NCBI RefSeq assembly: GCF_029867415.1
Contig: NC_081180.1
Location: 23,584,808 to 23,648,807, forward strand
DNA length: 64,000 bases
Reading direction: 5' to 3'
Source: Vicia villosa
Taxonomy: Eukaryota > Streptophyta > Magnoliopsida > Fabales > Fabaceae
The first letter of the stretch is position 1. Each line of letters starts with the position of its first letter. The notes beneath the pieces are model-generated. The model searched no databases. It was not told the DNA's origin and saw nothing but the letters and a program-made list of their open reading frames with translations. This document shows positions 50,751 to 63,668 of the stretch, in pieces. The translations under genes and the position numbers were made by a program.

Positions 50751-52601
50751 ATGGCAGCAGGAGCAATTGAAAACAAAAACCATGACCAAAAGAAGAAGTT
50801 CGCCGTTCTCGGCGTGTCTTCGATCTTGCTTATCGCAATGGTAGCCGCGGTGGCCGTAGGTGTTTCCAACGGCGGAGACGCGGCTGAGTTACTAGGAGGT
50901 GGTGACAACCAAATAGCAAAATCACAAAAGAATGTCAAAGTACTTTGTGATGCAGCTGAGTACAAGAAAACCTGCGAGAGCAGTATGTCAAAAGCTTCAT
51001 CAGAAAACGCAGACATGAAGGAGTTGATCAAAGCAGCATTGAATGCAACAGCTGAGGAGTTTCTCAAGCTAATCAATAACTCGAAGCTTTACGACGAGTT
51101 AGCTACCAATGACATGACAAAACAAGCCACAGAGATTTGCAAGGAAGTCCTTGGTTATGCAGTTGATGATGTTCATCAATCCATCCACACATTGGACAAA
51201 TTTGATTTAAGCAAGATGGATGAGTATGCTTATGATCTCAAGGTTTGGCTCGCAGGTACACTTTCTCATCAACAAACATGTTTAGATGGCTTCGAAAACA
51301 CAACAACAGAAGCTGGACAAACCATGGCTAAGGTTCTTAACGCCTCGTTGGAGCTAAGTCACAATGCTTTGGATATCATCAACGGAGTTTCGAGTTTCAT
51401 GAAAAGTGTTAACATGAGCTCTTTGTCAAATGCTCTCAATAGGAAGCTTTTGTCTGAAGATGAAGATGGTTTCCCAACATGGGTTAGTCAGAATCAGAGG
51501 AAACTTCTTACAGCTCCTGAGAGTATTAAGCCTAATGTTATTGTTGCTCAAGATGGTACTGGACAGTTCAAGACTTTGACTGAGGCTCTTCTACTTGTTC
51601 CTAACAAGAACAAAACTCCTTTTGTTATTCGTGTTAAAGCTGGTGTCTATAAGGAGTATGTTGGTTTGGAAAAACATAAGACTCATGTTATTATCATTGG
51701 TGATGGTCCCACAAAGACTAAATTCACTGGCAGCAAAAACTATGTTGATGGTGTTCAGACCTATTTCACTGCAACATTCAGTAAGCGCGAAATATCCTAA
51801 ACCCTGTATCCTAAACCCTAAATTTGTATCGTATTGGATGTTTTTATTTAATTTATTGTACTTGTTTATTGATTGATAGGTGTGAATGCTGCTCATTTCA
51901 TGGCTATCAACGTCGGTTTCGAGAACACAGCAGGACCAGATAAGCATCAAGCCGTTGCCCTCCGTGTCACCGCGGATCAAGCAGTGTTCTACAACTGTCA
52001 AATGGACGGATTCCAAGACACTCTCTACCCACAATCCAAAAGACAATTCTACCGCGACTGCACGATCTCCGGAACAATCGACTTCGTCTTCGGTGACGCT
52101 GTCGCAGTTTTCCAAAACTGCAAGCTCATTGCCAGGATGCCTTCGGAAGATCAACAATGCATGGTAACAGCAGGAGGAAGAACCAAAATCGACAGTCCAT
52201 CAGGCCTTGTTTTCCAAAGCTGCCACTTCACCGGCGAACCCGAACTTCTTACCTTGGACCCCAAGATAGCATTTTTGGGAAGACCATGGAGAAACTTCTC
52301 AAAGGTTGTCATCATGGATTCCGTTATTGATGGTCACTATAACCCAGAGGGTTTTATGCCATGGATGGGAAGTCTTTACAAGGATACTTGCACTTATTAT
52401 GAATACAACAACAAGGGTCTTGGTGCTAACACTGAGCAAAGAGTGACATGGCCAGGAATTAAAGTCCTAACTGCACCTGAAGCTGCTGTTTTTTACCCCG
52501 GAAAGTTTTTTGAACTTGCAAACTCAACTCTGCGTGATGCTTGGATTGTTCACTCTGGAATTCCTTACTCAGTTGGACCACTTTCTATTCCCACTGCATA
52601 A
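50751..52601 (+). CDS. Pro-pectin methylesterase (PMEI domain plus pectinesterase), 2 exons
   Basis: Exons 50751-51780 and 51880-52601 (GT-AG intron of 99 bp) encode 583 residues. An N-terminal hydrophobic segment (about residues 22-41) acts as signal anchor. An inhibitor-like PMEI domain follows (about 57-215) with its conserved cysteines ([25 protein letters not shown]). Two processing motifs RKLL start at residues 231 and 250, where a subtilase would release the mature enzyme. The catalytic domain shows GFQDTLY (D390), DFVFGDA (D411, nucleophile) and LGRPW (R478). The enzyme removes methyl esters from wall homogalacturonan, giving substrate for pectinases. All catalytic features are intact, so the gene is probably functional. 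It resembles the two-exon group often expressed in pollen; that is inference. Confidence 0.96.
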
Positions 52602-52678
52602 GCCATGTGTTACAAGTCAAAGCAACTTCTACTATATATATAACTACAACTATATGTATAGTTTATGTATAGCCATCC

Positions 52679-52699
52679 CTGCATGCATGCATGCATGCT
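52679..52699. repeat. (GCAT)n run in the pectin methylesterase 3' region
   Basis: CTGCATGCATGCATGCATGC lies about 80 bases after the stop codon, several overlapping RY-type CATGCA motifs. A role is not shown. Confidence 0.6.
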
Positions 52700-53560
52700 C
52701 AAGTCTAAACATATTTTGACATTTTATAATATTATGTCTCTTATTGAGTTTCTTCTTTAATTTTATGCTTCAAATTATTTTGAGGATTCTAAATGAACAA
52801 TTGTGGTTTTGGATTCTCCTTTTAATTTGAGTCTTATTGTTGCTATCCTTATGAATATTGCTTATTTTTTTATACAAGCTTATATTTTATTATTGGGAGG
52901 CATCAATTTACAGTGAAACCCAAAAGTATATAAATTGAACCAAACAACATAAAACAATTTATGCATAAATTTCAAGAAAAATTGAAAAACAGCTTGTGCA
53001 CTGTCTTGTTTCTTAAAACAATAAAACAAACTACTTATACAACAACAAAACAAACTCAACTGACTTGTTGCTTATAAAGCAAGTAACACACTGAAATCAG
53101 TTATTTGAATTACATTTCAACATTCTCTTTTAATTCAATTCAAAGTATTTAAGCTAAATATATACATAAAACATCTTTCTCACTTCTAAATATATGTCTT
53201 ACAGTATGTCAGAATGATCGTGCATTTGCTTATTATATCTCTACATAAATTGAATTTGATTTATGTGTATTTTCTCCTTCCATAAGCTACAGTGTTTCCG
53301 GAAAAGTTGATTGCTGATTTTTATATCTACCATGTGTTCCACTTCTTCCTTGCGAACCTTCATTTCTCCTAATTAATAAGAATGGCAACAAGACACCTTG
53401 ACATATTGCATTGCAAGCTGAGACATATTCTAGATCACATGGTAACAAAGCCACCACGATTTTCTTTGGGGAACAACATGAGATTAGAAAATTGAAGATT
53501 TTGAACACATTGCACTTCTCTTTTCATTTTGTTTCCACACCAATTTGAATGACAAAAATT
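52700..53560. other. Intergenic DNA, no recognised feature
   Basis: AT-rich downstream sequence of the pectin methylesterase gene. A 73-codon minus frame near 53290-53510 has no recognised domain. Confidence 0.3.
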
Positions 53561-55382
53561 AATTAACCTGCCTCTTTGACTTTCATTCTTTGGACACAAA
53601 CATTATAGTCAAATGTGCCTTAAAGGTATCTCATGATCCTTTTAGTTTCTTGCATGTGTGATGATTTATGCACAAATCTTTTTACCATGCCTATAATGTG
53701 ACATATATTTGGTCTAGAATTGTCAGCATACCTCAAGCATCCCACCATTTTACCATTTTCTTATACAAAGTAGTGTCAACTGCCTATTCATTTTCATCTT
53801 GATCTCAGCATAATTTGGAGTTTGCTTACATAGGAGTGAGTACATGCTAAGTTGCAATTCAACATGTCGAATCGCTTCATGATATAATGATTTACTTCCT
53901 TTGATGGATCATCACTCCTTTCTTAGTTTTAGCAAATTCAAGACAAAAAAATACATTGATTTTCTTAAATCCATAATCTCAAAATTAATAATGATCTGAA
54001 GCTAGAGATTCTCGATATCACTATGATTTCTCCTAGTAACAGTCGATCATCCACAGTCAAGTACATTATGTTAAGATTGGCTTTATTAAAGTCTTTGACA
54101 TAGGTTCGATGTTCAAGTACACAGTTGCGATAACTAATGTGTTTGAGGAACTTATCAATTATCTTATTCTAAACTATTAGAGCTTGTTTCAAGTTAAAGA
54201 AAGTCTTATTGTGCCTTAAGACCTTGTTTTCCATACCCTTTATGATAAATCCCTGATCTTGTTCAACACAAACTTCATCCTCAAATATTCAATGAGAAAT
54301 TCAAAATTTACATCAAATTGAACATTCTTCCATTGCATGAAATAATTCAGAAAAACTATTAGCCTTACAATTTTAATCCTTGTAATTGTTGATAAAATTG
54401 ATGTGAAATCAAGCTCAGGTTTTTGCAAGAATCCATTTGTAATAAATTTCTCTTTGTGATTTGCAATGGAACCATCTAGTAGGTACTTAACCTCTTTTTT
54501 TTAAAAGAACAAGCTATTAATTAAAGCCAACAACATGGAACAAACTAGGGATAGTTTCAATATTGGGTATGATCCCCAACCAAGTTCTAGAGCCTACAAA
54601 CATACCAATTCCACCAAGTGACGGGCATCAACATTAAACTCCCTCCTAACAAACATAACATAAGCTTCCATAATTCCCTTCAAAAACATAGAACAATCAA
54701 GAATGATAGGTTCTAAGAATGCGGCAACAGTAACCAGATTAATACAGTCCATAATGCTAAGGGCGTTTGATTGCATAATGATCCTCTGATGCTATAAGTC
54801 ATGCACTAGCTGCAAATCCCGCCACATCGCCATTGCTTCAGCCACACTAGGGTCAGCAGAGGTTTGCAGTTTCTTGCAGGCAGACAAGATAGTCTTCTGC
54901 TCACTATCTTTAATCACACATCACAGCGCCAAGATAAGCCATTAGGGTAGCATCCTGCATCCACATGAGTTATATGGAAATATTGAGGGCATTGAACGGG
55001 ACCACTTAACTCGATTAGGTTTTTCTTCACTCTCAAGAGAGGGTTTGCTCTATTAAACTCCAGCACATTGTCCACTGCACTTCTTGCCTGAGGAACTGAG
55101 GAACAATATTTTCAATCTTGAACATGCAGCTATTCCTCACTGTCTAATTAACCTTGTATATACAATTGACCTCCTCGTTGTTAGTAATGAAATAAGATTC
55201 CAAGCTTGACTCCTCTTTGTTGCTTGAATATCTTTATCCATAGCTTTTATCCTCACCCATGCCCTTTCCTTATTCACTTCTTTATAAATGAATATATTAA
55301 CAAAAAAATATTTGAAGTGTATTAGGTCTCTATTTGGTGTGACCATGTTGTCGAGAATGTCATCATAGTCTTGAAGGCTCAA
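53560..55382 (-). pseudogene. Ty1/copia reverse transcriptase remnant, split by a LINE fragment
   Basis: Minus strand: AMDKDIQATKRSQAWNLISL at 55190-55260 is the start of the copia RT region. After the LINE insert the frame resumes near 54480 with FLQKPELDFTSILSTITRI, NVQFDVNFEFL and, by 53700, LRYADNSRPNICHIIGMVKRFVHKS, matching copia RT to connection. Many stops. The continuity across 54494-55147 shows that the LINE inserted later. Confidence 0.8.
54494..55147 (-). mobile_element. 5'-truncated LINE-type fragment with RNase H domain
   Basis: The minus strand reads AEAMAMWRDLQLV, then VTVAAFLEPIILDCSMFLKG, MFVRREFNVDARHLVELV, like the RNase H domain at the end of plant LINEs and their host derivatives. 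A short A-run on the minus strand (T-run at 54496-54503) is at its 3' end. TTAACCT at 54487-54493 and 55148-55154 may be the target duplication. Confidence 0.6.
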
Positions 55383-55439
55383 AATTAAAAATCTGGGTCT
55401 TTATAATCTTCTTGCCTACTCTTTCTTAATGATTTCTTC

Positions 55440-56110
55440 ATGTTCAGTATACTTTTAGGTAAGATAATGAGAAATATTGAGATCGTTTGATAATAGTACT
55501 ACAGAGACTATTTTAAATAGAGAGAGATTTACCGTTCATTAAATGTTATAGTCGTTCATTATATGTTATAGTCGATGTTGGACTTATATACAAATATAAA
55601 TACATATTCTATTAACAAATAAATACATATTCTATCACACCCCTGCAGTCGAAGCAAAAGGTTGACGAACGCTTAGGCTGGTCCAAAAATCATCAAAGAG
55701 AATTTTAGGGAGTCCTTTGGTGAAGATATCGACAATTTGGTGTCGGAAAGGAACTTGAAGAACGCGGCCTTGACCAGGAGCGGTCTTCTCCCTAACAAAG
55801 TGAATCTCCATCTCAATGTGTTTTATACGCTAATGCTGTATAGGATTGTCAGATAGGTAAATAGAACTAACATGGTCACAATACACAATAGTAGCAGGGG
55901 AAATAGGAAAATGAAGCTCTGAGAGAAGTTTGCGGAGTCAACATGATTCTGAAACCACAGTAGCAACGCCCTGATACTTGGCCTCTGCACTGGAACGGGA
56001 AAGTGTGGGTTGTTGCTTGGAAGACCATGAAATTAGGTTGTCACCAAGATAGATCGACGAGTGCCTCTAGTTTTTTATCCAGTCGGTGGAAACCCAGTTG
56101 CATCTAGAGA
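55440..56110 (-). pseudogene. Ty1/copia RNase H and LTR start, second lineage
   Basis: The minus strand from about 56080 reads LGDNLISWSSKQQPTLSRSS, EAKYQGVATVVSESC, LLSELHFPISPATIVYCDH, SIYLSDNPIQH and HIEMEIHFVREK, ending IVDIFTKGLPK (about 55690). It is followed by the polypurine GCAGGGGTG and TGATAGAATATG, a probable LTR start near 55636. The LTR then runs toward 55440. A few stops. Confidence 0.88.
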
Positions 56111-56152
56111 AAATCATATGGCACCCAAAGGATGCACCTCAGTACAATTTTG

Positions 56153-56250
56153 TTTTAAATTGTGGTTGCGGTTGTGGGTGTTGCGATTGCGGCCATTATG
56201 GTTGCTGCAATGCGCATTGTGGCCGTTGCGGCGTGAATTTAAATTAGGAA
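56153..56250. repeat. GCGGTTGC-rich dispersed repeat, copy 2
   Basis: Bounded by TTTTAAATTGTGGTTGCGG and GGCGTGAATTTAAATT, the inverted version of the repeat at 16018-16135. A related third segment with CCGCAATTGCGG and GACCGCAATTTAAAATCA lies at 56420-56512. Confidence 0.6.
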
Positions 56251-56519
56251 ATATTTAAAATACACCATTAAAAAAACACTTAATTTAATATTTTACCTTA
56301 CAAAGAACATGTAAATTGACTTTATGGGTTCTCAAATGTTGAGTTATGATGAAAATATGTGAAGAAACATGGGTGAAGGTGTTTGATGCGAATTCTAGTT
56401 TTGTTGGATGCGTGATTACAAATCAGACCGCAATTGCGGCCCGATGCGGATGCGGAGGCTACCTCATCAGCAATATTACGGCCGCAATTGCAGTTGCAGA
56501 CCGCAATTTAAAATCATGC

Positions 56520-58330
56520 TCATTACTTGTTCGACGCCCAACGTTAACTATGAACTTGTGCCACCCGGACACCATTAACTATGAACTTGTGACACCTTCT
56601 TGATGCCGACTACTCGACCATCCCGGTCGTGGGGGGGAGCGTTGATCTTTGTTCGAACAGTGTTCGGCGGGGTTTACGTATGGTTTTCTTAAAGATCGCC
56701 TTTGGAAGCTGTTACAATCCCAGAACTGGATCTCAACTTATTTCCGTCGCTGAACTTCGAATTTGTTGCAGGATTTGCAGATCTTGATGGTAGAGAGGTG
56801 GTTTAGGCGGTGACTAACCGAATCTCCTTTAGTGAATCTCTACATCCGCTTCTAAACACCGCCATTTTTGAAATCTAGACGGATACGATCGTAGAGATCA
56901 AAAGGCCTGAGCAGATTCACATAAATCATTGGGACCAGACGATTGAATGCGGATCAAATTCGACGTTGTGCGGATGTTGCGAATCAGCTTCGAGATTTAG
57001 ATATGAGATCATGGAAATCGTAGGAATTGAAAGTCAATTTCCACATACGGCGTCAACGTTCCGTTGCGGAACCAAAAATGGAGGAGATCACGAAAGCTAG
57101 AATGAAGCGGAGCATCATAGGTGGTTTTCTAATGCGATATTGTGGATTGAAGGTTGCGATCGCGGTGCTTCTTGGACTGGAAACTTTAATCTTGAAACAA
57201 TGTTGTTGATCGGTGTCGATATTGAATTAGCATGGCTAATCTCCGATACGGTGGTTCATAGAGGGTATCTACATGGTTAGCACTCCAACGTCCAAGGTCC
57301 AAATAAGTTTAGGATTTTAGATAACTATAATAGGGTGGAGATTATAAATTATATACCTAAACAAATGGACTTTGGGTTATTGAGCTTTTGGTCGACGCGG
57401 GGCGTTGATTTTGAAACCTTTTGTAAACACGGAACACATACACACATTATTTAATAAATGTAAAAAAAATATATTTATTTATTTATATATGAGATTAAAT
57501 TTAGAGAGAAAAATACTTGGCCAAAGTGCATAAAGAAAAATAAATAAAAATAAAAATTTTAGAGGGAAAATAAATTTTTGTATTTATTAAATTCTAATGG
57601 TAAAACTTGTGAAATAGTTCAACTCATATTTATTAAATAAATTAAATGGGTGGGAACTGTTGCTCATTAGGTTCAAGTTCAACCCTACTAACTATTAACA
57701 ACTTTAAAAATAAAAAATGGTACATATTAATTAAACTCTTTTTAAAACGTGACATTAAGACACCACGTTCAAAAGGTTTCTTGCCATATTCCACATTTCA
57801 ACATCTAAAAAATGGAATTTTAATCGATAAACTACTAGAAAATTTAAAAGTTCAAAATATCTATTATACTAAACACTTTCGACCCATCATCATCATCATA
57901 ATAAATTATAATCGTATAACTTCTTCCCATCAAAAATTTTCCGCCAAATTTTTTTCACCAATTAATAATAATAAATTAATTATTATAAACTACCCACTTC
58001 TTCAATTAAATAATAATAATAATAATAATAAATTTTTATCAATCCACCTCTTCAAACGTTACTTTCCATTGCATGATAAATATTTTTCACCAATTAACAA
58101 AATAAAAAATTAATAATAATTTATTAATTACTATAAAATACCTAATTCTTTTTCACCAATTAATAAAATAAAAAACTAATAATAATTTATTAATTATTAT
58201 AAACTACCCATTTTTTCAATTATTTCAAGGTATGAAATATAGTGTATTATATTTTTGACGTTTCTTTTATTATTTTATTCTATTTTCTACTTATCATGTA
58301 TTTTTTTTGTTTTTTCTTTAGAGTTAAAAG
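56520..58330. other. Unassigned DNA
   Basis: A 28-base direct repeat around TTAACTATGAACTTGTG (56547 and 56575) opens the stretch. 56600-57290 is GC-richer with no intact domain and may be untranslated retroelement sequence. 57600-58110 holds a low-complexity Asn-rich frame in AAT repeats, not considered a gene. Confidence 0.3.
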
Positions 58331-58334
58331 GTAG

Positions 58335-58489
58335 TGCACTGACAGTGTAAAATAATTTTACACTGTCATCCAATAGAAAATCATAAATGTGCCATGTCAT
58401 TAAGTTTTTTTTTAATAAAAAAATGGTTTAATTGGATACATGGGTGGTGATTGGTTGACAGTGTAAAAATATTTTACACTGTCAGTGCA
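58335..58489. mobile_element. MITE with TGCACTGAC/GTCAGTGCA inverted ends
   Basis: 155 bases with perfect terminal TGCACTGACAGTGTAAAAT and ATTTTACACTGTCAGTGCA. Same family as 23032-23188 and less decayed. Target duplication not evident. Confidence 0.8.
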
Positions 58490-58679
58490 TCACCCCTTTT
58501 CTCTTTTCTTTATTTTTAGTCTTCAATTATGTTCTATTTTATTAATTTATTATATTGTTATATGTCTTTTATTTATTTTTCTATTTGTATTTTCTTTCAC
58601 TTTTAATTTATGTATTTTACTAAATGTTGATTATGTTTTTTCGTAGGTATATATTTTAAGCAATTACATACACTACGCC

Positions 58680-59180
58680 GTACAAGGGATACGACAACGC
58701 TTATTTTGGCCTTTTAGAGCGCTTAAAAGCGCTGCCATAGCCAGCGCTGTCGTAGATAACGACAGCGCTTTTTGGTACACCAAAAGCGTACCAAAAAGCG
58801 CTCTCGTAGCCTCCCCTTTAGCAGTGTTTTTTCCAGAAAAGCGCTCTCGTAGCATCCCCTATAGCAGCGCTTTTTCCAGAAAAGAGCTCTTGTAGCATCC
58901 CCTATAGTAGCGCTTTTTCCAGAAAAGCGCTCTCGTAGCATCCCCTATAGCAGCGCATTTTCCAGAAAAGCGCTCTTGTTGCATCCCCTATAGCAGCCCT
59001 TTTTTCAGAAAAGCGCTCTCGTAGCCTCCCCTATAGCAGCGCTTTTTCCTGAAAGCGCTTTCGTAGGTTGCGCTTTTTTTATCTTTTATGTTTTTTTTTT
59101 ATCTTAGGCAGCGCTTTTAGGTATAAAGCGCTTTCGTAGGTAGGTCTTTAAGAGCGTTTTTGAAAGCGCTGTCGTCGCTA
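58680..59180. repeat. Left subterminal array of the CACTA element
   Basis: About six units of ~50 bases with AAAAGCGCTCTCGTAGCATC and CCCCTATAGCAGCGCTTTTT phrases. Such arrays bind CACTA transposition proteins. A short array of CGACCTGTAATAT words follows to about 59370. Confidence 0.9.
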
Positions 59181-59417
59181 AACGCAGTATTTTAAAGTGC
59201 AACCTGTAATTTAAGCCTCCCAGTTCGACCTGTAATTTCAATTTATTTTCAACCTGTAATATTTTCGACCTGTAATATATTTTCAACCTGTAATATTTTC
59301 AACCTATATTTTTTTTCGACCTGTAATATATTTTCAACCTGTAATATTTTCAACCTGTAATATTTTCAACCATAGGTAGGACATTATATACCAATATAAT
59401 ACCATTATAATCCAAAA

Positions 59418-60715
59418 TCATATATATACACCATTATAGTTCAATTCACATGTAACTAACTCATCTTCACAAATAGGACACGCCTTTTGACCTTTATTGT
59501 TGTACCCTGATAGATTTCCGTATGCTGGAAAATCATTAATTGTTCCAAACAACATCGCCCTCAAGTTGAAACTTTCTTTCCTATACCCATCATAAACCTC
59601 CACACCGTTCTCCCACAAAAACTTTAACTCTTCGATTAAGAGTGCCAAGTATACGTCTATGTCATTCCCTGGTTGTTTAGGCCCAGAAATTAACATAGAT
59701 AACATCATGTACTTACGCTTCATACATAGCCATGGAGATAGGTTATAAATCATAAGAATCACAGGCCAGGTGCTATGCGAGATACTTTGAATACCATGCG
59801 GGTTCATTCCATCAGTAGACAATGACAATCGAAGGTTTCTTGCTTCTTTTCCAAATTCAGGAAAATCATTATCAACTTTCATCCACTGTGGTGAGTCTGC
59901 CGGATGTCGCAACTTTCCATCAATAATTCTTTCATCTGCATGCCATGTCAAGTGTCTTGAATTGGTTTCACTACGATACATGCGTCTAAATCTCGGAATT
60001 ATAGGAAAATACCATAAGACTTTTGCCGGAGACAACTTTTTCTTATATCGAGGGGCACCGCATTTAGGACACTCATTCAACGCTGCATACTCGTTTCGAA
60101 ACAAAACGCAATCGTTTGGACAGGCATGTATCTTATCATAGCTCATGCCAATAGAGAACAACATCTTTTTGGCCTCATACGTTCGATTGGGAAGAACATT
60201 ATCCTCTGGTAGCATATCTTTCATAAGGGCTAATAACTCTGTGAAACTTTTATTCGACCATCCATTTTCCGCCTTTAAGTTGTACAACTTTAACACCGTA
60301 TTGTACAACCATCATACAACGGTTTCTCTGCATCGCTTACCAACCTCTTAAACATTTTGGGACAATCCTCAAGATCTTCTTCAAGCGCTTCTGCAATCTC
60401 TTCGACTCGATCATAATCGTATGTGTCTGTGCAATCGTCGTTTGAAGCATACGTCGTATTACACCTCGACTCAACATTCCCGTTACTTTTCTCACCATGC
60501 AAATTCCAACATGTATAACTTCTATCAATTCCAAACCGTAGTAAATGCGATGTCAAATGATCCCCGTCAACCTGACCCCCATAACAGCAACCCAAGCAAG
60601 GACACGTCATTCGACTCGGGTCTTCGGCGTGCGCAACCGCAAACTTAACGAATTCCAATACCCCTTTCCCGTACTCTTTCGACAATCGATTTGATTTCAT
60701 CCATGTCTTATCCAT
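59418..60715 (-). pseudogene. tnp2-type CACTA transposase, frameshifted and truncated
   Basis: Minus strand. The first frame (60715 to about 60290) begins MDKTWMKSNRLSKEYGKGV with CPCLGCCYGG, the N-terminal transposase-associated domain. A frameshift near 60290-60310 leads to VLKLYNLKAENGWSNKSFTELL, then CPNDCVLFRNEYA, CPKCGAPRYKKK, LTWHADERIIDGKLRHPADS, LRLSLSTDGMNPHG and NNKGQKACPICEDE. That is tnp2 up to its middle. It stops at 59418, so the C-terminal part is deleted. The product cannot be active; mobilisation would need a relative. Confidence 0.93.
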
Positions 60716-61399
60716 GTCTTAATTAAGCTATACAAAAACAACTAATTATTAAGGGACAAAACGGTATAACAACATTGACATCAAGAATCAAAAGAGAGAA
60801 GTTCATGAACTTCTCTCTTTTGTGAACATGGTTGTAGCAAAAAATCACAGCCAGCCTTATACAAATGAGTTATTTACAAATTCGGAAAGTATGACTAAAA
60901 TATATCATTATTTTGAGCTAACACCACTAAATCAATATATATTCAACTATAGGAAAGTATGACTAAAATATATCATTATATATTCAGTTAGATATTCTAA
61001 CTCATGCATAGTAATTTGTCTTGTACTCAATCATCATAAATATAATGAACCATAACTAACTCAAAATGATCATAACCATGATCCCATCAAATAAATAATA
61101 AGATTATTCGCCGGAAGCATAGCTTTTACGGGGAAATTATTCCATGATCCCATCAAATAAAGAGATACTTTGAAGCATAGCTTTTTATATAGTATCATAC
61201 TACATTAAACAATGAACAACTCCGAAAAACCCTACATATTTACATAAAAATCTCAAAACATTAAATGTATGATTTCTCTCTTATCTACTTTTTTTTAATT
61301 CAATATAGAACTTCTAATTTATAAAAAATCAATCACAACAAATCTTTTAAAAAATTAAATGAATTGACCATTTTAGTCGGTAAGAATTTCTCTAGAATA

Positions 61400-62160
61400 G
61401 GTGAGGAGGGACCACAATCTTCATAATACTCTCCTCCCAAATTTTAAAAGTGGTAAAAAAAGAGAAAAGAACTTCTATATAAAGATATTTGAACACTCAC
61501 ACTACTCACTCATCACTTTAAAATCTAAATCACATTCCTATGGCTCTCATTCATGTATGGCTTATACGGTCATGAATCTGGTCTACACCCTCCCACAACC
61601 ACCTCAAACAATGTTGTTCCCAACACTTACCAATCATATGAAAAAACATCATCACAAAATGAAAACAACAATTACTTCACCACCTTGCAGAAGGATTCTT
61701 ATGGCAACATTGGAACTAAACACCTGATGTGTTTCCAGTACAAAATGTTATTAAACTCTACCCCAATAACCCCAAGTTTCCAGAACTATAAACCCTAATC
61801 CCAGTCAATCCCTAAATAACCCCAAGTTTCATTACATCAGAATCAGCATACAGGTTACACAGTGATACAATCGTAAATGAAGACAACATGAAAATGGAAG
61901 AACCTTTAAATCGGAGGATGGCCTTCAGCGTATCTCCTTCGTCTTCTCTTCTGGACTTCTTCTGTGCGTGAGTTGTGGGAGTTGTGGGAGTTGTGGGAGA
62001 TTGGTGTCTTCTGTGCGTGAAGCTTACAGTTTGGGGGCGACGATGGCAGAGAACCAACAAGTTTCTTCTGTGCGTGAAGCTTGCAGTTTGTGGGCGACGA
62101 TGGCTGAGACCGCTTTTCTGAGTTTTCTGGGCAGCGATGGCAGAGAAAGAGGAATTAGGG
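61400..62160. other. Possible captured host fragment in the CACTA element
   Basis: The plus frame at 61553-61730 reads MYGLYGHESGLHPPTTTSNN and continues Asn/Ser/Thr-rich, somewhat like plant E6-type wall proteins, though this is a weak impression. 62017-62110 holds a tandem repeat of GTGCGTGAAGCTT(A/G)CAGTTT with GGGCGACGATGGC. Confidence 0.3.
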
Positions 62161-62199
62161 ATTATGAATTAAACGCGTTTAGTATAATTTATTTTTAAA

Positions 62200-62525
62200 A
62201 ATTTTAATTTTAAAAACGCTATGACAGCGCTTTTGAAAAGCGCCTTCGTACCCATGCCTTTACCAGCGCTTTTTAAGGTAAAAGCGCTTTCGTAGCCTTA
62301 CACCTATAGCAACACTTTTAAAAGCGCTTTCATAACCCCCTATAAGAGCGCTTTTGAAAAGCGCTTTCGTACCCATGCCTTTACCAGCGCTTTTTGAAAG
62401 CGCTTTCGTAACCCCCCCCTATAAGAGCGCTTTTTTGCGTGTTTTTTTATTTTGTTTTTAGCGAAACCTATAGCAGCACTTTTTCCTAAAAGCGTTTTCG
62501 TAGGGGTGCTGCTAAAAGACAAATT
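62200..62525. repeat. Right subterminal array of the CACTA element
   Basis: Units with AAAAGCGCTTTCGTA and ACCAGCGCTTTT, inverted relative to the left array. Confidence 0.9.
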
Positions 62526-63014
62526 TGGCGTAGTGATAAACACATTTTTTTTAATAAAGATATTGTTGGTGTCTTATCTTTATTTTCAATTCCTATTATC
62601 TTTTTTTTATTTTTAACTATTTTATTATTGTGTACTAATTTAATATGTTTATTTCGCAGCTATATATTTTGAAGTAAACAAAATTATAAACTAAACAAAA
62701 TTAATAATTTACAAACTCATAATTTATTATGATAAATTATCTACAATATTTACATTTTTTTTTTATTTTTGGTTGTTAATTAGTATATAGATTTTTTTCT
62801 ATACCAATAGTAACAAATACATTATTCTTAGTATATTTTTACTCTATAAATTTTACTATTTTAATTTTATGATTTATTTCTATTTTTAAATTTTTTTTGA
62901 AAATATATTATTATATTTTAAGGCACACAAAATATTAAATTATTGTTAATACACATCATTATATTTTAAATTATTAATTTAACAATAATATTTATTATTA
63001 ATTAGATAAAAAAT

Positions 63015-63044
63015 TTCTGAACATCGTGCGGGTGGACGTCTAGT
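63015..63044 (+). other. Possible isolated Helitron 3' end
   Basis: CGTGCGGGTGGACGTCTAGT has a GC-rich element shortly before CTAGT, like Helitron 3' termini. The hairpin is incomplete and no 5' end was located. Confidence 0.35.
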
Positions 63045-63149
63045 ATTAAAATATTTCCATATTTCGCTATATTTCAATATTTATTAATATGTTGAACAAT
63101 AAAATATTTTAAAGATATTTAATTTTATATATATATATATATACACACG

Positions 63150-63668
<519 letters not shown>

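Larger units (their letters stand above)
58671..62535. mobile_element. CACTA (EnSpm) element, 3.9 kb, with broken transposase
   Basis: Left end CACTACGCC (58671) and right end GGCGTAGTG (62535) are inverted. The 3-bp duplication ATA lies at 58668-58670 and 62536-62538, diagnostic of CACTA. Both ends have subterminal arrays of AGCGCT-containing units. Inside are a degenerate tnp2-type transposase on the minus strand and an unrelated stretch (61500-62150) that may be captured host DNA. Confidence 0.95.

Noticed and set aside
51591..52157. 188-codon minus-strand frame across the pectin methylesterase intron
   Set aside because: It is the antisense shadow of a well-supported gene.
57646..58113. 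155-codon Asn-rich plus-strand frame
   Set aside because: The C-terminal half translates AAT repeats and no family resemblance is seen.
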